This document shows positions 1 through 8,533 of a DNA stretch of 64,000 nucleotides, one piece after another (position 1 is the first letter of the stretch; each line of letters begins with the position of its first letter). Position numbers and translations under genes: made by a program. The stretch lies in contig JBIMKP010000016.1 of the NCBI GenBank assembly GCA_051861545.1, forward strand, positions 24,908 through 88,907. The letters are read 5' to 3'. The notes under the pieces were generated by a model. The model worked only from the letters and a program-made list of their open reading frames with translations. It did not search any database and was not told the DNA's origin. Source of the DNA: CAISCU01 sp051861545. Lineage in GTDB: Bacteria > Bacteroidota > Bacteroidia > UKL13-3.

Positions 1-2972
1 AAACAGCAAGACGCCTTAGTGAAAATAAACAATTAGTTGTAACTGCTACAGAATGGGATAAAACCCTAAGCGCAAGTATCAAGCCTAAAAAGCCTGTTAC
101 AATTGATGGAGATAAAGCCATCTGGAGCAATAGTTGGGATGCAGCCGGAATTATGATTACCTGGAACATGGTTCATTATGATGTTCAGTTAATTGGTGGT
201 ATGGTGCTTCACAAAGGTAGAATTTCTGAAATGGCTACTGGTGAAGGTAAAACTCTAGTATCAACATTACCTTCTTACTTAAATGCACTAGCTGGAAGAG
301 GCGTTCATATTGTAACAGTAAATGATTACTTGGCACGACGTGACTGTGAATGGAACGCACCTTTATTTGAATTCCACGGACTTAGAGTTGATTGTATAGA
401 TTACCATCAACCAAATTCTGCAGCAAGAAGAAATGCTTACTTAGCTGATATCACCTATGGTACCAACAACGAATTTGGTTTTGATTACCTAAGAGATAAT
501 ATGGCTAGCAATTTAGATGAATTGGTTCAACGTAAACACCATTACGCAATGGTGGATGAAGTGGATTCAGTTTTAATTGATGATGCTAGAACTCCTTTAA
601 TTATTAGTGGTCCTGTGCCTAAAGGCGACGACCAACAATTTTATCAGCTTAAGCCAAGAATTGAAAAATTGGTGAATGCACAAAAAGCTTATATCAATAC
701 AGCTTTAACTGATGCCAAAAAATTAATTGGAGCTGGTAGCGATAAAGAAGGTGGATTTAAATTATTACAAGCTTATAGAGGTTTACCAAGAAATACAGCC
801 ATCATTAAATTCTTGAGTGAACAAGGTACAAAGCAATTATTAACGAAAACAGAAAACTACTATTTGCAAGACCAACAAAAGGAAATGCATAAAGTAGATG
901 CAGATTTGTATTTTGTTATTGATGAAAAAATAAACTCAGTTGATTTAACCGAAAAAGGAATTGAACTTATTACAAGTTCTGGTGAAGACCAAAACTTCTT
1001 TATTATACCTGATGTTGGTTCTGCAATTGCTGAAATAGAAAAATCTTCATTAAGCGAAGAAGAAAAAGCCAAGCAAAAAGAACATTTGATGCTTGATTTC
1101 ACCATTAAGTCTGAAAGAATTCATACCATCAACCAATTGCTTAAAGCTTATTGCATGTTTGAACGTGATGTTGAATACATCATTCAAGAAGGCAAAGTGA
1201 AAATTGTTGATGAACAAACTGGTCGTGTTTTAGATGGTAGAAGATATAGTGATGGATTACACCAAGCTATTGAAGCTAAAGAAAATGTAAAGGTTGAAGC
1301 TGCAACTCAAACATACGCTACTGTTACATTACAAAACTTCTTTAGAATGTACCACAAACTTGCGGGTATGACAGGTACAGCAACAACAGAAGCTGGTGAG
1401 TTTTGGGAAATTTATAAATTAGATGTTGTTGAAATTCCAACAAATAGAAATATTTCAAGAAAAGATGAGGAAGACGTTATTTATAAAACCAAACGCGAAA
1501 AATTTAATGCAGTAATTGATGATGTTGTTAAATTAACTGAAGCTGGAAGACCTGTTTTGGTTGGTACAACATCGGTTGAGGTATCAGAATTACTTAGCAG
1601 GATGTTAACTATGCGTAAAATAAAACACAATGTTTTAAACGCAAAACAACATCAACGCGAAGCAGAAATTGTTGCCGAAGCTGGTCAAAAAAGTGGTGTT
1701 ACTATTGCTACAAATATGGCTGGTCGTGGTACCGATATTAAACTTGGTGAAGGTGTAAGAGAAGTAGGTGGTTTAGCTATTATTGGTACTGAACGTCACG
1801 AAAGTAGAAGGGTAGATAGGCAGTTAAGAGGTCGTGCAGGTCGTCAAGGAGATCCAGGTTCATCTAAGTTTTATGTTTCATTAGAAGATGATTTGATGCG
1901 CTTGTTTGGTTCAGAAAGAATTGCAAGTGTGATGGATAAATTGGGTATGAAGGAGGGCGAAAATATTGAGCATTCCATGATTACCAAAAATATTGAAAGA
2001 GCACAAAAAAGAGTAGAACAAAATAATTTCGGAATTCGTAAACGTTTATTAGAGTACGATGATGTGATGAACTCTCAACGTGAAGTTATTTATTCAAAAA
2101 GAAGAAATGCTTTGTACGGTGATAAACTTGAACTCGATATTCAAAACATGATTGCTGATACTTGTGAAGAAATGGTTGAGGTTTATAGAGACCAAAAAAA
2201 CTACAAAGAATTCACTTTTGAGTTGATGCGAATTTTTGCTCATACAACCGAAATCTCTGAAGATGATTTCATGGGTAAAAAACATGAACAAGTAGTAGAT
2301 TTATTGTTTGCTGAGTTAATGTCTCATTATACTAAAAAGGTAGAGGATTTAGGTCAGTTTGCATTTCCTGTAATTAAGAATGTTTTCGAAACTCAAGGTG
2401 CTCAATTCGAAAATATTTCTGTTCCAATTACTGATGGTTTGCATCAAATGAACATTCCTGTTAATTTGAAAAAGGCTTATGATTCAAACGGAAAAGAAAT
2501 AAGCAAAACTTTTGAGAAATTTAGTTCATTGTATATCATAGATAATGAATGGAAAGAGCATTTGCGTGAAATGGATGAATTGAAACAATCGAGTCAGAAT
2601 GCAGTTTTCGAACAAAAGGATCCATTGTTAATTTACAAACTTGAATCTTTCAAATTATTTAATACCATGTTGTCTACCATCAACAAATCGGTATTAGGTA
2701 TGTTGTACAAAGGTTTTATTCCAATTGAAAATCCAAGTGAAGTTAAAAAAGCTGAAGAGCCTAAAAAGCAAGATTTAAGTAAACTTAAAACTTCAAGAAC
2801 GGATGATTTAGCTGAATCAACTAAAAATAACCAACAAGCTGCACAAGCCAGTAATGAGGCACCTAAAGTACAACAAGTTAAAGGTGTGGTAAAAATTGGC
2901 AGAAACGACGCTTGTCCTTGTGGCAGTGGTAAGAAGTATAAATCTTGCCATGGCAAGGATGAAATTAATTAA
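1..2972 (+). CDS. secA: Protein translocase subunit SecA (5' end cut by window edge)
   Basis: SecA is the ATPase motor that drives preproteins through SecYEG at the inner membrane. The frame is open from base 3, so the ATG at 153 is internal and the N-terminus lies outside the window; 989 residues are visible. Seen in order: Walker A (GEGKT, near base 240), Walker B region (DEVDS, near 555), the helicase motif QLRGRAGRQGDPG (near 1830), and a C-terminal zinc-binding tail CPCGSGKKYKSCHG (near 2911-2955) that in the family binds SecB or ribosomes. An Ala/Gln/Lys-rich linker precedes the tail. Roughly the first hundred residues of a Bacteroidota-type SecA would be missing. It ends 4 bases before deoC, suggesting cotranscription. 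Identity is certain. Confidence 0.97.
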   Translation, partial: TARRLSENKQLVVTATEWDKTLSASIKPKKPVTIDGDKAIWSNSWDAAGIMITWNMVHYDVQLIGGMVLHKGRISEMATGEGKTLVSTLPSYLNALAGRGVHIVTVNDYLARRDCEWNAPLFEFHGLRVDCIDYHQPNSAARRNAYLADITYGTNNEFGFDYLRDNMASNLDELVQRKHHYAMVDEVDSVLIDDARTPLIISGPVPKGDDQQFYQLKPRIEKLVNAQKAYINTALTDAKKLIGAGSDKEGGFKLLQAYRGLPRNTAIIKFLSEQGTKQLLTKTENYYLQDQQKEMHKVDADLYFVIDEKINSVDLTEKGIELITSSGEDQNFFIIPDVGSAIAEIEKSSLSEEEKAKQKEHLMLDFTIKSERIHTINQLLKAYCMFERDVEYIIQEGKVKIVDEQTGRVLDGRRYSDGLHQAIEAKENVKVEAATQTYATVTLQNFFRMYHKLAGMTGTATTEAGEFWEIYKLDVVEIPTNRNISRKDEEDVIYKTKREKFNAVIDDVVKLTEAGRPVLVGTTSVEVSELLSRMLTMRKIKHNVLNAKQHQREAEIVAEAGQKSGVTIATNMAGRGTDIKLGEGVREVGGLAIIGTERHESRRVDRQLRGRAGRQGDPGSSKFYVSLEDDLMRLFGSERIASVMDKLGMKEGENIEHSMITKNIERAQKRVEQNNFGIRKRLLEYDDVMNSQREVIYSKRRNALYGDKLELDIQNMIADTCEEMVEVYRDQKNYKEFTFELMRIFAHTTEISEDDFMGKKHEQVVDLLFAELMSHYTKKVEDLGQFAFPVIKNVFETQGAQFENISVPITDGLHQMNIPVNLKKAYDSNGKEISKTFEKFSSLYIIDNEWKEHLREMDELKQSSQNAVFEQKDPLLIYKLESFKLFNTMLSTINKSVLGMLYKGFIPIENPSEVKKAEEPKKQDLSKLKTSRTDDLAESTKNNQQAAQASNEAPKVQQVKGVVKIGRNDACPCGSGKKYKSCHGKDEIN

Positions 2973-2976
2973 ACTT

Positions 2977-3648
2977 ATGAAAATTTCTGAACAAAATAAA
3001 TTCATTGCTGAGCATATAGAACATACACTTCTAAAGCCTGATAGCACATTAGAGCAAATTACACAACTTTGTGAAGAAGCAATTTTATATGGTTTCACAG
3101 GTGTTTGTGTTGCGCCCTATTTTGTTCAACATGCAAAAAAGACATTAAAAAATAGTGAGATAAGTGTCATTACTGTTGTTGGATTTCCATTTGGTTACAA
3201 TACAGTTTCTAGCAAAGTTGAAGAAACTAAAAAGGCAATAAATTCAGGAGCGCATGAAATTGACACAGTTATAAATATTGCTGCTCTTAAAAGCGGTGAT
3301 ATTGCAACGGTTCAAAATGATATTCAATCTGTTGTAACTGCTTGTCATTTGCAAAACAAAATCTGCAAAGTAATTATTGAAACCTGTTTTTTGAATGAAG
3401 AAGAAATAAAACTTGCATGCAAAATTTGTGCAGATTGTGAAGCTGATTACGTAAAAACATCAACAGGATACGGTACTGCTGGAGCTACTGTTGAAGCAGT
3501 AGCTTTAATGAGAAAAGTTTTACCTCCTAAAATAAAAATAAAGGCAGCTGGTGGAATAAAAACTAAAGCATTTGCTCAAGCTTTAATCGAAGCTGGGGCC
3601 AATAGATTAGGTTGTTCTGCAAGTATTTCAATCGTTAACGAAGCTTAA
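2977..3648 (+). CDS. deoC: Deoxyribose-phosphate aldolase
   Basis: DeoC cleaves 2-deoxy-D-ribose 5-phosphate to glyceraldehyde 3-phosphate and acetaldehyde in cytoplasmic deoxynucleoside salvage. The 223-aa product has the usual length. The Schiff-base lysine lies in VKTSTGYGTAGA, the second conserved lysine in IKIKAAGGIKT, and the conserved acid in EIDTVINIAALKSGD. I chose ATG 2977, 4 bases after the secA stop; upstream in-frame starts (ATG 2959 and earlier) lie inside secA and add unrelated residues. The next gene begins 4 bases downstream, so secA-deoC-SPOR gene-FAH gene look like one transcription unit. Family assignment is firm. Confidence 0.95.
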   Translation: MKISEQNKFIAEHIEHTLLKPDSTLEQITQLCEEAILYGFTGVCVAPYFVQHAKKTLKNSEISVITVVGFPFGYNTVSSKVEETKKAINSGAHEIDTVINIAALKSGDIATVQNDIQSVVTACHLQNKICKVIIETCFLNEEEIKLACKICADCEADYVKTSTGYGTAGATVEAVALMRKVLPPKIKIKAAGGIKTKAFAQALIEAGANRLGCSASISIVNEA

Positions 3649-3652
3649 ATCT

Positions 3653-4039
3653 ATGAAAGGATTATTGGTTATTATTTGTATGTTTTTATCTCAGATAATA
3701 TTTGCTCAAAAAAGCAGTGTTATTATTCAAAGAGATGTCAACTTAGACAGTTTAATCATTAAAAATGTTGAATTAAATAAAACCCAAAATTCAATGGATG
3801 GATTTCGTATCCAATTGTTTTCTGGTGTTGAACGGAATAATGCAAATGCTTTAAAAGCAAAATTCTTAAAGCAGTTCCCCAATTATGCTGTTTATTTAAT
3901 TTACCAACAGCCTTACTTTAAACTTAGAGCTGGCGATTTTAGAAATAAATTAGAGGCTCAATGGCTCTTCAACCAATTACAAGAAGATTATGGGGAAGTG
4001 CTTATAGTTCCAGATAAAATCAACTATACAAAACAATAA
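3653..4039 (+). CDS. SPOR-domain exported protein
   Basis: A 128-aa protein with an N-terminal signal peptide (MKGLLVIICMFLSQIIFAQ) and one C-terminal SPOR-like domain, about residues 50-125, beginning GFRIQLFSG and containing YFKLRAGDFRNKLEA. In known proteins SPOR domains bind denuded peptidoglycan glycan strands, often at division sites, so a periplasmic wall-associated role is inferred. There is no catalytic domain. It sits 4 bases after deoC and 6 before the next gene, which suggests cotranscription rather than shared function. Confidence 0.8.
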   Translation: MKGLLVIICMFLSQIIFAQKSSVIIQRDVNLDSLIIKNVELNKTQNSMDGFRIQLFSGVERNNANALKAKFLKQFPNYAVYLIYQQPYFKLRAGDFRNKLEAQWLFNQLQEDYGEVLIVPDKINYTKQ

Positions 4040-4045
4040 ACTAAA

Positions 4046-5053
4046 ATGAAACTAGTTACTTATACTTATCAAAATAAAATGGATGCTGGAATTTACCATA
4101 ATGGTAAAATCTGGCCTTTTACTAGTATTTCAAATGAACTTCCTAATAGCATTTTGGAATTAGTGAAAGCTGGTGAAGAAAAAATGAATTTGGCTAAATC
4201 TTATAGCACACAATTGATTGAAGGAAGTTTAAATCTTCCTTTTATTAATGAAGCAGATGTAAAATTAGAAGCACCAGTTCCAAATCCAACTTCATGCCGC
4301 GATGGATATGCTTTTCGTCAGCATGTTGCTGCTGCTAGAAGAAATAGAGGTGTTCCAATGATTCCAGAATTCGACCAATACCCGATTTTCTATTTTACCA
4401 ATCATAATGCTATTCAAGGCCCAGGTGAGATACTTTGTATGCCAGATCATTTTCAAAAATTAGATTTTGAATTAGAAGTAGCAATTGTTGTAGGTAAAAA
4501 AGGAAGAAACTTCACGGCAGCTGATGCCGATGAATACATTGCAGGTTATACCATTATGAATGATATGAGTGCAAGAACTCTTCAAATGGAAGAAATGTTA
4601 CTCAACCTTGGTCCCGCAAAAGGAAAAGACTTTTCTACAGTTATTGGTCCTTACTTTGTAACTCCTGATGAATTAGAGAACTTCCTTGTTCCTGCTAAAC
4701 CAAATCACGTTGGAAATAGCCACAACTTATCGATGAAATGCTGGGTAAACGGCGTATTAGTAAGTGAAGGAAATGTAAGTGATATGGATTGGACCTTCGC
4801 AGAAATTCTAGAAAGATGCGCTTATGGAGTTGATGTTTATCCTGGTGATGTAATTGGCTCAGGTACTGTTGGAACGGGATGTTTCCTTGAGTTAAATGGT
4901 ACAGGATTATTAAACGATAAAAGTTATCCTGTTCAATGGCTTAAAGATGGTGATGTAGTAGAAATGGAAATTACAGGTTTAGGTAGATTGCATAATACCA
5001 TCAAAAAAGTTGATACCGATTTTTCTATTCTTGCTCTGAAGAAACAAGCTTAA
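4046..5053 (+). CDS. Fumarylacetoacetate hydrolase family protein
   Basis: A 335-aa protein of the FAH superfamily, whose members hydrolyse or decarboxylate beta-diketo acids such as fumarylacetoacetate, acylpyruvates and hydroxyhexadienedioates. Metal-ligand motifs are visible: the acidic pair in DFELEVAIVVG and the Asp in MNDMSAR, with the C-terminal glycine-rich GDVIGSGTVGTGC loop also typical. The N-terminal ~100 residues match the small lid domain of the FAHD2/UGL-like subgroup. The substrate cannot be read from sequence, and there are no homogentisate-pathway genes nearby, so I give no gene symbol. A strong terminator follows at once. Confidence 0.88.
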   Translation: MKLVTYTYQNKMDAGIYHNGKIWPFTSISNELPNSILELVKAGEEKMNLAKSYSTQLIEGSLNLPFINEADVKLEAPVPNPTSCRDGYAFRQHVAAARRNRGVPMIPEFDQYPIFYFTNHNAIQGPGEILCMPDHFQKLDFELEVAIVVGKKGRNFTAADADEYIAGYTIMNDMSARTLQMEEMLLNLGPAKGKDFSTVIGPYFVTPDELENFLVPAKPNHVGNSHNLSMKCWVNGVLVSEGNVSDMDWTFAEILERCAYGVDVYPGDVIGSGTVGTGCFLELNGTGLLNDKSYPVQWLKDGDVVEMEITGLGRLHNTIKKVDTDFSILALKKQA

Positions 5054-5057
5054 ATAC

Positions 5058-5085
5058 AAAATCCCCTTCCGAGGGGATTTTTTTT
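5058..5085 (+). terminator. Rho-independent terminator after the FAH-family gene
   Basis: A GC-rich stem (CCCCT 5063-5067 with AGGGG 5072-5076, extended by A/T pairs) with a four-base loop, followed by a run of T to 5085. It starts 5 bases after the stop codon of the FAH-family gene and closes the secA-led unit. Confidence 0.88.
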
Positions 5086-5142
5086 GCCTAAAAACTGACA
5101 AACAATAGTTAATTCTTTTTAGATAATTCGTAATTTGCTCAC

Positions 5143-5601
5143 ATGATTAGTTTTCATTTACATCTTTTAGAACAAACCAGAAATAATTTTTTAAATCTTA
5201 TTGATGGTTTAAGCATTGAGCAATTGAATAAAATTCCTGATGGTTATAAAAACAATATCATTTGGAACTTTGGTCATGTAGTGGTAACGCAACAAATCTT
5301 GTGTTATAAACTATCAAATCTTCCAATGTATTTAAATAATGAAATTATTGATAAATATAGAAAAGGAAGTGCTCCATCTAGCAATGTTTCTTCTGATGAA
5401 ATTAGTGTTTTAAAGAAGGCAGCACTCGATTTAGTTGAGCAAACAAAACTTGATTATATTGAAGGTAAATTCAAAAACTTTGAAAAATATCCAACAAGTT
5501 ATGGAATTGAACTTACACATATTGAAGAAGCTGTAAGTTTTAACAATACCCACGAAGGCTTACATTTTGGTATTGCTATGTCTTTGAAAAAACTAGTTTA
5601 A
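5143..5601 (+). CDS. DinB-like four-helix-bundle protein
   Basis: A 152-aa DinB/YfiT superfamily protein. Three histidines characteristic of the metal site are present: one in WNFGHVVV (helix 2) and two in THEGLHFGIAM near the C-terminus. Members are metal-dependent thiol transferases or proteins of unknown role. The end (GIAMSLKKLV) is the natural C-terminus of the family, so the TAA at 5599-5601 is a genuine stop. No damage-box promoter was identified. The specific activity is unknown. Confidence 0.82.
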   Translation: MISFHLHLLEQTRNNFLNLIDGLSIEQLNKIPDGYKNNIIWNFGHVVVTQQILCYKLSNLPMYLNNEIIDKYRKGSAPSSNVSSDEISVLKKAALDLVEQTKLDYIEGKFKNFEKYPTSYGIELTHIEEAVSFNNTHEGLHFGIAMSLKKLV

Positions 5602-5658
5602 TCACAACGTACTATCCTTCATTCTAAACAAATAATACTTGCTATTCTCTACTGCTTT

Positions 5659-6243
5659 TTGCTAAGGGAAATCCATGAGCAAGCACATCAACTAGCGGCT
5701 TACTTTTTAACTGGCGAATGGCCTTATAGAGATGTTTTTAAGCAATTCTTTGTCAATTATCCAGATGCGCAAACCCATGCGCTTATTTTATTAGCAGGTC
5801 CATTACTTCATTTGTTAATTGGATTCTATTATTTAATTAACTCAAATTCAAAACAGGTTTCATTAATAGCCATTTCAATTTTACCTTTAAGTCGAATTTT
5901 AGCCTATGTTTCTGGTGGTGGTGATGAATTAAATGCTTTCAAATTATTATCACCCAAAAATGCAATGATTCTTGGTGCTTTATTCGTTTTGGTTTTTAAT
6001 GCAATTATTATCTTCAAACTTATTCAAAATAGAAAAGTACAAAAGGAACGAATTCAAATTGTACTGCTTATAATTTCATTTAGCATATTAGAAAGATTTG
6101 GCTTGAGCATTTTAAATTCAATCAACAAAATGATTCCAACCCAAACATTACTAGGAACACCAATGTTAATCTGGTATTGGATGATTTTATTAATTATATT
6201 GATTGGAATTAATCACTTATATGTTCAAAAAAAGGTCGGATAA
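5659..6243 (+). CDS. M50-like membrane metalloprotease candidate; no ATG start
   Basis: A polytopic membrane protein with HEQAH (HExxH zincin motif) at residues 6-10 of the TTG-started frame, and LAGPLLHLLIGF in a following helix, reminiscent of the AGPxxN element of site-2 proteases (M50). GGGDELNAF could supply a third ligand. M50 enzymes cut substrates within membranes. The frame is open from 5602, just after the DinB stop, and codons 5614-5658 encode a hydrophobic helix leading into HEQAH, which an S2P-like protein should need. There is no ATG there, only TTG at 5659 and ATA/ATT/ATC codons. Real start unknown. The end overlaps the methyltransferase by 23 bases. Function inferred from motifs only. 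Confidence 0.6.
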   Translation: MLREIHEQAHQLAAYFLTGEWPYRDVFKQFFVNYPDAQTHALILLAGPLLHLLIGFYYLINSNSKQVSLIAISILPLSRILAYVSGGGDELNAFKLLSPKNAMILGALFVLVFNAIIIFKLIQNRKVQKERIQIVLLIISFSILERFGLSILNSINKMIPTQTLLGTPMLIWYWMILLIILIGINHLYVQKKVG

Positions 6244-6913
6244 AAAGGAATTATTGGATGCGGATTTTATTCCTAAAAAAGATTTGTTTCAAAACCTATC
6301 CGAGCTTAATACTATTAATACTTTATTAGGCGGACATGCTGTTAGTGTAAAAGCTTTTAAGGCATTTGCTATACAAGCTAATCAAAAAATTAGAATTATT
6401 GATATTGGTTGTGGAGGAGGGGATAACCTTAGAACTATAGCCGAATATGGTAGGAGGAAGAATTTAAATTTAGAACTGATTGGAATTGATTTAAAGCCAG
6501 AATGTCTAGAATACGCTAAAGATAAATGTTCAAATTATCCTGAAATTTCATTCATACAAAGTGATTACCGAGATTTAATTCAAACAGGAATGGAGTTTGA
6601 TATTGCTTTTGCTTGTTTATTCAATCATCACCTAAGTAATGAAGAAAATGAAATGTTTTTTGATTGGTGTTATAAGCATAGTAAACTCGGATTTTTTATC
6701 AACGATTTACACAGAAATCCATTTGCACATTATAGCATAAAGTGGCTAACAATATTGTTTTCAAAATCATACTTAGTAAAAAACGATGCGCCTTTATCTG
6801 TTTTGCGTGGATTTAAAAAAGCAGAACTACATGCTCTTCTCGATAAAAATAAAATTCCTGCCACAACACAATGGGCTTGGGCATTTAGGTATATAGTAAT
6901 CTGCAAAAAATAA
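6221..6913 (+). CDS. Class I SAM-dependent methyltransferase
   Basis: A 230-aa Rossmann-fold methyltransferase. Motif I is IIDIGCGGGDN (about residues 59-69), the adenosine-binding acid follows in LIGIDLKPECLEYA, and IQSDYRDL corresponds to motif III. ATG 6221 was preferred to the in-frame ATG at 6203 because the latter adds residues with no family match; both overlap the upstream ORF. One base separates it from the FAD oxidoreductase. In other bacteria this pair often accompanies a type III polyketide synthase in alkylresorcinol/alkylquinone synthesis, but none is in the window, so the substrate is open. Confidence 0.85.
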   Translation: MFKKRSDKKELLDADFIPKKDLFQNLSELNTINTLLGGHAVSVKAFKAFAIQANQKIRIIDIGCGGGDNLRTIAEYGRRKNLNLELIGIDLKPECLEYAKDKCSNYPEISFIQSDYRDLIQTGMEFDIAFACLFNHHLSNEENEMFFDWCYKHSKLGFFINDLHRNPFAHYSIKWLTILFSKSYLVKNDAPLSVLRGFKKAELHALLDKNKIPATTQWAWAFRYIVICKK

Positions 6914-6914
6914 A

Positions 6915-8054
6915 ATGAGTACAGAAACATTATACGATTGTGCAATTGTTGGCGGTGGTTTAGGAGGATTGTGCCTTTCTATTCAATTAGCTAAAAACGG
7001 ATTTAAAGTAATTGTATTTGAAAAAGAAACTTATCCCTTTCACAAAGTATGTGGTGAATATATTAGCCTTGAAAGTAAAAGTTTTCTATCATCTTGTGGT
7101 ATTTTTATTGAGGAACTAAAATTACCTATCATAAAAAAACTTCAAATTAGTGCACCATCTGGTTATGTCATTCAAGCAGATTTAGGTCTTGGTGGTTTTG
7201 GAATTAGCAGATTTACACTCGATCAATTATTGGTTAATGAAGCAAAAAAATTAGGTGTAATTATTCAAGAAGCTACGAAAGTAAATCGAATTGAGTTTAC
7301 AAGTCCTTTATATGAAATTCACACCGATAAAGGAATGTATAGTGCTAGGTTAACAGCTGGTTCTTTTGGCAAAAGAAGTAATATCGATTTACAACTTAAA
7401 AGAAAATTTATAGCTAAAAAGTATAAAGATGCTCAAAACTATATTGGCATTAAATACCATATCAAAATTGATTTTCCTGTAGACCAAATTTCATTACATA
7501 ATTTTAAAGATGGCTATTGTGGTATCTCAAAAGTAGATGATGACAGGTATTGTTTGTGTTACCTTACTAATTCAAAAAACCTGAAAGAAAACAATTCATC
7601 CATTAAAGAAATGGAGAAAAATGTTTTAATGAAAAACCCATTTTTGAAAGAAATTTTTGAAAAAGCTGAATTCTTATACAAAGAACCATTGAGTATTTCT
7701 CAGATTCACTTCGAAGAAAAAGAGCAGGTAGTAAATGGTATTTATATGGTGGGTGATGCTGCTGGAATTATTACTCCGCTTTGTGGAAATGGAATGAGTA
7801 TGGCTATGCATGCATCCAAGATTTTCTCAGGATTAGCAACTCAATTTTTAGATGGCAAAATTAGTAAACAACAACTTGATACTTTATACACTAAAACCTG
7901 GCGAAAAGAATTTGCTAAACGCGTTTGGTTTGGCCGACAATTTCAAAAACTATTTGGTGACCCAAGCATCACAGAAACTGTTTTTAAGATACTAAAATGG
8001 AATCCGGCATTGCTAAAAGTTCTGATAAGATTAACTCATGGAAAAGAGTTTTAA
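6915..8054 (+). CDS. FAD-dependent oxidoreductase, geranylgeranyl-reductase/CbrA-like
   Basis: A 379-aa flavoprotein. The N-terminal dinucleotide-binding motif is AIVGGGLGGLCLSIQLA (about residues 10-26), followed by an acidic strand end (VIVFEKE); PFHKVCGEYIS is typical of the geranylgeranyl reductase-like branch; GDAAGIITPLCGNGMSMA (about residue 280) binds the FAD ribityl/pyrophosphate part. Family members hydroxylate or reduce lipids and quinones. It is tightly coupled to the methyltransferase (1-base gap), suggesting consecutive steps on one, probably lipophilic, substrate. The substrate is inference. Confidence 0.86.
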   Translation: MSTETLYDCAIVGGGLGGLCLSIQLAKNGFKVIVFEKETYPFHKVCGEYISLESKSFLSSCGIFIEELKLPIIKKLQISAPSGYVIQADLGLGGFGISRFTLDQLLVNEAKKLGVIIQEATKVNRIEFTSPLYEIHTDKGMYSARLTAGSFGKRSNIDLQLKRKFIAKKYKDAQNYIGIKYHIKIDFPVDQISLHNFKDGYCGISKVDDDRYCLCYLTNSKNLKENNSSIKEMEKNVLMKNPFLKEIFEKAEFLYKEPLSISQIHFEEKEQVVNGIYMVGDAAGIITPLCGNGMSMAMHASKIFSGLATQFLDGKISKQQLDTLYTKTWRKEFAKRVWFGRQFQKLFGDPSITETVFKILKWNPALLKVLIRLTHGKEF

Positions 8055-8533
8055 TTGGACTATTAATTACAAACGAATATCCCCATGTATACTAATAGCA
8101 ATTAAATAAATATGATTTTAGTTTTAAAAAATATTTCTAAATCGCATTTAGGTTATACATTTCCCTATTTATGAAACTTAAGACCCTGAAGGTGGTCTCA
8201 TGTTTATAGAAAAATGATCAATATGAATTCCCCCCAAGTCTCAACAACGCGGACCAAAGGTCCGCGTTGTTGAGACTTGGGGGTGGTGGTTTAATAAATT
8301 TTGACTTCTATAATCATGTCATCCCTTCAGGATTTTTAAGAGCTTACTTAAAATAGAGATTTTCGAATTCTAATTCTTTTTTTTGCTTTGTTTGATTTAA
8401 TGAGTAATAATCCGCTATAAATGTATTTTTGGTAAAGAAGCGAATAATCGTATAGATTTATTAAAGCCGCACAATCCAATTGTAAAACATCTGGAATTAA
8501 AAACAATCCAAATCAATTCAGGTTAAATGAGGT
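8055..8533. other. Intergenic gap with hairpins, no gene seen
   Basis: 479 bases without a convincing ORF. It holds the strong hairpin at 8231-8283, a smaller hairpin AGACC/GGTCT at 8181-8198, and the 8-mers CCTGAAGG (8185-8192) and CCTTCAGG (8324-8331), which are reverse complements on either side of the large hairpin. A TATTTTTG box at 8424-8431 fits the -7 consensus of the phylum, but no well-spaced -33 element was seen. Confidence 0.6.
8231..8283. repeat. Perfect 25-bp inverted repeat, 3-base loop
   Basis: Arms 8231-8255 and 8259-8283 are exact reverse complements with loop AAA. The arms start CCCCCAAGTCTC and contain AACAACGCGGACC, far more GC-rich than the surroundings. No T-tract follows (GGTGGT follows on +), so it is not a standard intrinsic terminator. 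It could be a REP/MITE-like element or a small-RNA or mRNA-end hairpin. Confidence 0.9.

Noticed and set aside
153..2972. secA starting at ATG 153
   Set aside because: The frame is open upstream to base 3 and the residues before it (with the SNSWDAAG stretch) belong to SecA, so the gene is cut by the window edge.
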